DNA of 9,110 nt, from assembly GCA_024639205.1 (NCBI GenBank), contig JAHEIV010000092.1, positions 1 to 9,110 on the forward strand, given 5' to 3'. This document shows, one piece after another, positions 5,454-9,110 of the stretch. Position 1 is the stretch's first letter; the number at the start of each line of letters is the position of its first letter. Made by a program: the position numbers and the translations under genes. The notes beneath the pieces were generated by a model. It ran no database searches, had not been told where the DNA came from, and worked only from the letters and a program-made list of their open reading frames with translations. Source of the DNA: Deltaproteobacteria bacterium. GTDB lineage: Bacteria; Desulfobacterota; Desulfobacteria; Desulfobacterales; SG8-13.

Positions 5454-7028
5454 ATGCTGGAGTCCATGTCTGCCGAAAATCAAACCGAGGGGCGCCTGCG
5501 GAGTCTCCAGGAGCACCTGCACAAGGAAATACCGCTACTGGACGGCATCGTTGCCGATTTCAGAACCCTCGATCGCATCACCCGCCGAGTCGGCTATTTC
5601 GACAAGGAGCAATCCTACACCTCCCGCATGCCATGGTGGCCGCTGATTTCGGTTCTCGGTACGTATTCTTCCGGCAAATCGGCTTTCATCAACTACCTGC
5701 TCGACTACCGGCTGCAGGCAACCGGTAATCAAGCGGTGGACGACAAGTTCACCGTGGTTTGCTACACAAACGACAAGCAGGTGCGCGTGCTTCCCGGTTT
5801 GTCGCTGGATGCCGATCCGCGCTTTCCGCTGTACAAAATCAGTCAGGCAATCGATAAAGTCGCCCAGGGAGAAGGTCGAAATATCGACAATTACCTGCAG
5901 CTCAAAACCTGTCCCAGCGAAGCGCTGCGGGGCCGGATATTGATCGACTCACCCGGCTTTGACGCCGATGCCCAGCGCGCATCCACACTGCAGATTACCG
6001 ATCACATCGTCGATCTATCCGACCTGGTGCTGGTATTTTTCGACGCCAGGCATCCGGAAGTCGGTTCGATGACCCGAACCCTCGAGCACCTGGTACGCAA
6101 AACGATTAACCGCGGGGACGCCAGCAAGTTTCTCTTCGTTTTAAACCAGATGGACAACACTGCCCGGGAAGACAATCCGGAGGAAGTATTTGCAGCGTGG
6201 CAGCGAGCGCTTTCCCAGCAAGGTCTGACGGCCGGATCTTGTTATGCCATCTACAACCCGGATCTGGCGGTTCCCATCGAAGACGACGTCGTGCGCTCGC
6301 GGTTGCAAAGGAGACGGGAAGAAGGCTATCGGACAATTTCCGGCCGGATGGACCAGGTGGGAGTCGAGCGGGCCTACCGCATCGTGGGGATGCTTCGCGA
6401 CAGCGCTGTCGCCCTGCAACAGCAAATCGTACCGGAACTGGGCCACTTCGCGCTGGGTTGGCGAAAAGCGACCCTTGTGCTGGACGGTCTGGTATTCGGA
6501 ACGCTGCTGCTACTGCTTTTCGCCGTAACGGTCTGGCCAGGATACCTCGACGGCCAGGCGGTGTCCGGTACGTTTAAAAAAGCGCTCGATCAGAACCGCT
6601 ATGTGCTCATCGTTTTTGCCGGCGCTGCGGTGCTGGCGGCCGGCTACCTTCACCACCGGCTTCGACGCCGGGCGTCGGCCTGGGTGATGCGGCGGCGCCT
6701 TTCGCGGATAGCCGATCCGATTGCCAAAGCCAACTATGGCAGAGCCTATCGCAAGAACAGCAGCTGGTACCGCAGCATCTTTCATCGCCAACCCACTGGA
6801 TGGAGTCGCCGAAACCGCCGCCTGCTGGCTCGGCTGCTGGAAAGCGCCGATGCAACCATTCGCAAGCTCAACGATGCCTACACCAGCCCGTCGGGAGCCG
6901 CTTCGATTGGAGAGAGTGATTCCTCCGGGGCACAAGTCGGGACCGGCAGGGCAGCAGATGCGGCCGATAGGGTAGAAGACAGGGCGGGCGGGGTAACCGA
7001 CAGGGTCGAGGATCCTTCATCCAATTGA
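5454..7028 (+). CDS. Membrane-anchored dynamin/EHD-like GTPase
   Basis: This protein of about 524 residues resembles dynamin-superfamily GTPases, most like the EHD branch. A predicted helical N-terminus precedes the G domain. G1 is G-T-Y-S-S-G-K-S (69-76) and G3 is D-S-P-G (165-168). L-V-F-F-D-A-R-H lies at 193-200, and the G4 position is N-Q-M-D (231-234), where N-K-x-D is usual. D-P-R-F-P (121-125) matches an EHD landmark. After the G domain come a helical region and two hydrophobic segments (about 340-362 and 382-400) separated by about 20 residues, probably a membrane hairpin. A very basic stretch (401-450 region) follows, then a low-complexity acidic tail with D-R-V-E-D twice. Family members bind and remodel membranes; here the cargo and membrane are unknown. 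The start is uncertain: ATG 5454 has no spaced SD, while ATG 5466 has GGAG only 3 nt away, so the product may lack four residues. The neighbour upstream is the esterase, with a likely separate promoter between. Confidence 0.8.
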   Translation: MLESMSAENQTEGRLRSLQEHLHKEIPLLDGIVADFRTLDRITRRVGYFDKEQSYTSRMPWWPLISVLGTYSSGKSAFINYLLDYRLQATGNQAVDDKFTVVCYTNDKQVRVLPGLSLDADPRFPLYKISQAIDKVAQGEGRNIDNYLQLKTCPSEALRGRILIDSPGFDADAQRASTLQITDHIVDLSDLVLVFFDARHPEVGSMTRTLEHLVRKTINRGDASKFLFVLNQMDNTAREDNPEEVFAAWQRALSQQGLTAGSCYAIYNPDLAVPIEDDVVRSRLQRRREEGYRTISGRMDQVGVERAYRIVGMLRDSAVALQQQIVPELGHFALGWRKATLVLDGLVFGTLLLLLFAVTVWPGYLDGQAVSGTFKKALDQNRYVLIVFAGAAVLAAGYLHHRLRRRASAWVMRRRLSRIADPIAKANYGRAYRKNSSWYRSIFHRQPTGWSRRNRRLLARLLESADATIRKLNDAYTSPSGAASIGESDSSGAQVGTGRAADAADRVEDRAGGVTDRVEDPSSN

Positions 7029-7157
7029 AGGCTATGCAGCCATTCGGGCACGTGGGGGGTATTTTTTTTCTGAAGCTCTTACCGCATGAAATGACGCCGG
7101 CGTGATATTTAAAAAAAGGAAGCCATCCAGCCGTAAGTTCTCACCGCCCCATCGCTC
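7029..7157. other. Convergent intergenic region without a clear terminator
   Basis: This 129-bp stretch separates the converging GTPase and aldo/keto reductase genes. It has an eight-T run at 7062-7069 on the plus strand, a seven-A run near 7112-7118 (T-run on the minus strand), and a 10-bp palindrome ACGCCGGCGT near 7095-7104. None of the hairpins directly precedes a T-run in the proper orientation, so no intrinsic terminator can be called for either gene. Confidence 0.5.
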
Positions 7158-8219
7158 TCATTCGACAGGACGCTGCCCGGAGCGATAATCTTCATCCAGC
7201 CAGCGGATGTTCTCGCGAATCATATCGGGGATGGGCAGCTCGTACGGACAGCGCTCCATGCATTCACCGCACTCGGAGCAGCGCCGCGCATGTTCGATTC
7301 CGGCCTGCATCCAATCTTTTTGCAGAATGGCATCCCCGAATCGCTGAATCGCATAGCGCATGCCCAAAATCAGCTGGATGGGGATCTCCTCGCTGCAGGG
7401 CTGACAGTAGTCACAGCGGCGGCAAAACTTCTTGTCATACTGCCTGCGGATGCTCTCGATTTCTTCCCGCTCGCTTTCATCGAGCCGACAACTCCCCTGA
7501 AACACCTGCCAGTTGGCGTCAAAAAGCGCAATGCTTTCCACGCCGGGGATCACCAGAAGACCCGGATGCGACAGCACATATTTCAGGCACAGCCGGGCTT
7601 TGGCCAGCACGCCCCCTGAAAAGGGTTTCATGGCAATGACGCCGATGTTCTTTTTCAGCGCTTTGGGTATGACTTTTTCTGCGGCTGCCGGCTCCAAAAA
7701 GCTGAAGCAGACCATAACGGTATCGAACAGGCCGTCGTCGATCACCCGCTCGATCATATCGAGGCTATGGCTGGTGACACCGATGTGACCGATGAGCCCC
7801 TCTTCCCGGGCACGGACCAGTCCCTGCAGCGCACCGGAAGAAGAGGTCACCTGCACATAATCCTCTTCGTTTTTGACATAGTGGCACTGATAGAGATCGA
7901 TGCTGTCACGCTGGAGGTTTTTTAGGCTGGTTTCGATCTCCCTGCGAATGCCGTCGGCGGTTCGTATTTGGGACTTGGAGGCCAACACCACCTTTTTATC
8001 GGTCTGCTGCAAGGCCCGGCCGATGCGCTGCTCACTGGTAGTGTATGCCCGGGCAGTGTCGATGAAATCGACACCGCAGCTGACCGCGTGCAGCACTGTC
8101 ATGATGGCCTCGTCTTCTGAGACCCGTTGAATCGGTATGCCGCCGAATCCCAACCGGTTGACTTCCAGCCCGGTCCTGCCGAGCACCATGCGCTTGTGGC
8201 TGTTTTGCTTGGCCTGCAT
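7158..8219 (-). CDS. Aldo/keto reductase with C-terminal Fe-S-type cysteine motifs
   Basis: This 353-residue protein has an N-terminal aldo/keto reductase barrel. The catalytic tetrad can be placed as Asp54 and Tyr59 (D-T-A-R-A-Y), Lys82 (A-S-K-S) and His113 (Q-C-H-Y). Other family landmarks are G-L-I-G-H-I-G-V-T-S-H (141-151) and A-M-K-P-F-S-G-G (196-203). A C-terminal extension carries C-x2-C-x2-C-x2-C (266, 269, 272, 275) and C-x2-C-x2-C-x3-C-P (314, 317, 320, 324). These are consistent with one or two iron-sulfur clusters, as in the ferredoxin-domain aldo/keto reductases common in anaerobes. The substrate is unknown, and the clusters suggest ferredoxin-linked electron flow in addition to NAD(P)H. 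The ATG at 8219 has GGAG 10 nt upstream. It follows the enol-lactonase-like gene on the same strand by 90 bp, likely in one transcript. Confidence 0.88.
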   Translation of the reverse strand: MQAKQNSHKRMVLGRTGLEVNRLGFGGIPIQRVSEDEAIMTVLHAVSCGVDFIDTARAYTTSEQRIGRALQQTDKKVVLASKSQIRTADGIRREIETSLKNLQRDSIDLYQCHYVKNEEDYVQVTSSSGALQGLVRAREEGLIGHIGVTSHSLDMIERVIDDGLFDTVMVCFSFLEPAAAEKVIPKALKKNIGVIAMKPFSGGVLAKARLCLKYVLSHPGLLVIPGVESIALFDANWQVFQGSCRLDESEREEIESIRRQYDKKFCRRCDYCQPCSEEIPIQLILGMRYAIQRFGDAILQKDWMQAGIEHARRCSECGECMERCPYELPIPDMIRENIRWLDEDYRSGQRPVE

Positions 8220-8309
8220 GATCGGTCATCTCCATTTCCGGAAACCGGTCCTTGGGTCCTCCGGTTCTCTGGTTTTGCAGCTGGCTGGGTCTTGAGGCCC
8301 TGCGGTCCG

Positions 8310-9104
8310 TCAGGGTTGCTGGCGTGTCAGAAACTGCTGCAACAGCGCATTGAAGGCTTCCGATCTTTCGATGTTGCACAGGTGCCGGGCAGCTGCAATG
8401 ATTTCGAGCTGGGAGCCGGCAATGCGCTGATGGATCGCCTCGGATGCCGATACCGGCGTGCCGGGGTCGTCCTCGCCGACGATGATCAGGGTGGGCAGGT
8501 GGATGTCGGCCAGTCGGTCCAGAAAATTCAGCCGCCGAATGGCCTCCCCGCAGCCGACAAAACCGTTTACCGGTGTGGAACGGATCTGCTCGGCGATGGT
8601 TTCCACCGGTGGTGGATGATCCTGCAGGTACGCCGGTGTGAACCAGCGCTCGAGCGTCTCGGCCACCATCTCTTCCATTCCCCGGCTGCGTGCCCGATCG
8701 ATCCGGTCCTGCCAGATCGGTTGCGCCGCTTCGCCCATGACGGCGGCCGTGCTGGAAAGCACCAGGCTGCGCAGGCGATCGGGGTGATCCAGGGCCAACT
8801 GCTGGCCGATCATCCCCCCCATGGAGATCCCGAGCCAGTGCACCTTTTCGATGCCAAGCAGATCCAATAGCCCCACCGCGTCCTCGCCCAGCTTCTCGAG
8901 GGTGTAGGCGCCGCCGGGCGCATCACTGCCGCCGTGGCCGCGGGTGTCATAGCGCAGCACCTCAAACGTGGGATCGAGTGCCGGCATCTGCGCATCCCAC
9001 ATCTCCAACCGGGTGCACAACGAGTGACTTATCATTACAACGGGCCGGTTTTTCTGCCCGGTCAGCTCGTATCGGATACGGGCATCGTTGACCGTTGCAA
9101 TCAT
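8310..9104 (-). CDS. Alpha/beta hydrolase, 3-oxoadipate enol-lactonase-like
   Basis: This 264-residue cytoplasmic alpha/beta hydrolase has all three catalytic residues: Ser94 in G-I-S-M-G-G, Asp213 in G-E-D-D-P-G-T-P, and His241 in A-R-H-L-C-N-I-E. The N-terminal pattern S-H-S-L-C-T-R-L-E-M-W-D (26-37), then R-Y-D-T-R-G-H-G-G-S (51-60) and L-E-R-W-F-T-P (151-157), is that of PcaD-type 3-oxoadipate enol-lactonases, which open the lactone ring in the beta-ketoadipate pathway. No other pca gene is in the window, and a Desulfobacterota host would not obviously use that aerobic pathway, so the true substrate may differ and no symbol is assigned. The ATG at 9104 starts the protein as in relatives (M-x3-V-N). 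Only six bases upstream are visible, so no RBS can be judged. It is probably the first visible gene of a transcript that continues into the aldo/keto reductase. Confidence 0.82.
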   Translation of the reverse strand: MIATVNDARIRYELTGQKNRPVVMISHSLCTRLEMWDAQMPALDPTFEVLRYDTRGHGGSDAPGGAYTLEKLGEDAVGLLDLLGIEKVHWLGISMGGMIGQQLALDHPDRLRSLVLSSTAAVMGEAAQPIWQDRIDRARSRGMEEMVAETLERWFTPAYLQDHPPPVETIAEQIRSTPVNGFVGCGEAIRRLNFLDRLADIHLPTLIIVGEDDPGTPVSASEAIHQRIAGSQLEIIAAARHLCNIERSEAFNALLQQFLTRQQP

Positions 9105-9110
9105 GGCAAC

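Noticed and set aside
7040..7069. Rho-independent terminator after the GTPase gene
   Set aside because: The T-run at 7062-7069 is preceded by a G-run and no stable stem. The only nearby stem (GGCT/AGCC) is four bp long and about 20 nt away.
7094..7118. Palindrome ACGCCGGCGT plus A-run as a terminator for the minus-strand gene
   Set aside because: Read on the minus strand, the T-run comes before the hairpin instead of after it, so the order is wrong for an intrinsic terminator.
8235..8244. Palindrome TTTCCGGAAA between the hydrolase and reductase genes as an operator
   Set aside because: It is only 10 bp long, lies inside a probable operon just ahead of the reductase RBS, and has no promoter elements around it, so chance is an adequate explanation.

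Overview
The window is about 9.1 kb of fairly GC-rich bacterial DNA with short intergenic gaps. It holds eight protein genes and one tRNA. The likely host is a Desulfobacterota (former Deltaproteobacteria) sulfate-reducer-type bacterium. This is an inference from an in-frame TGA that reads as selenocysteine, an aldo/keto reductase with Fe-S cysteine motifs, and TTGACA-type promoters. No rRNA or other phylogenetic marker is present to prove it.

Layout. (1) Bases 1-1025 (+) hold the 3' part of folC (folate polyglutamylation), followed by tRNA-Arg(CCG) at 1072-1147. The probable tRNA promoter overlaps the folC stop codon. (2) Bases 1211-2047 (-) hold an MsrA methionine sulfoxide reductase. A conventional gene caller would split it into a 5' 'hypothetical' piece and an N-truncated MsrA, because a TGA at 1799-1801 interrupts it. 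That TGA sits exactly at the catalytic Cys of the GCFWG motif (here G-U-F-W-G), and a perfect 6-bp hairpin follows 14 nt after it. The best reading is one selenoprotein of 278 residues with a lipoprotein signal peptide. (3) Divergently, 2209-5340 (+) holds a compact three-gene cassette: two paralogous ATP-grasp ligases and a putative alpha/beta-hydrolase esterase. The chemistry suggests a small amide- or ester-containing metabolite, but the product cannot be read from sequence. A perfect 14-bp palindrome lies in the leader. (4) Bases 5454-7028 (+) hold a membrane-anchored, dynamin/EHD-like GTPase with its own probable promoter. (5) Convergently, 9104 to 7158 (-) holds an enol-lactonase-like alpha/beta hydrolase and then an aldo/keto reductase with two C-terminal cysteine clusters, probably co-transcribed.

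The items most worth a second look are the apparently exported, single-selenol MsrA and the tandem ATP-grasp/esterase cassette. No mobile element, CRISPR array, origin or convincing intrinsic terminator was seen. No gene-free stretch exceeds about 190 bases.
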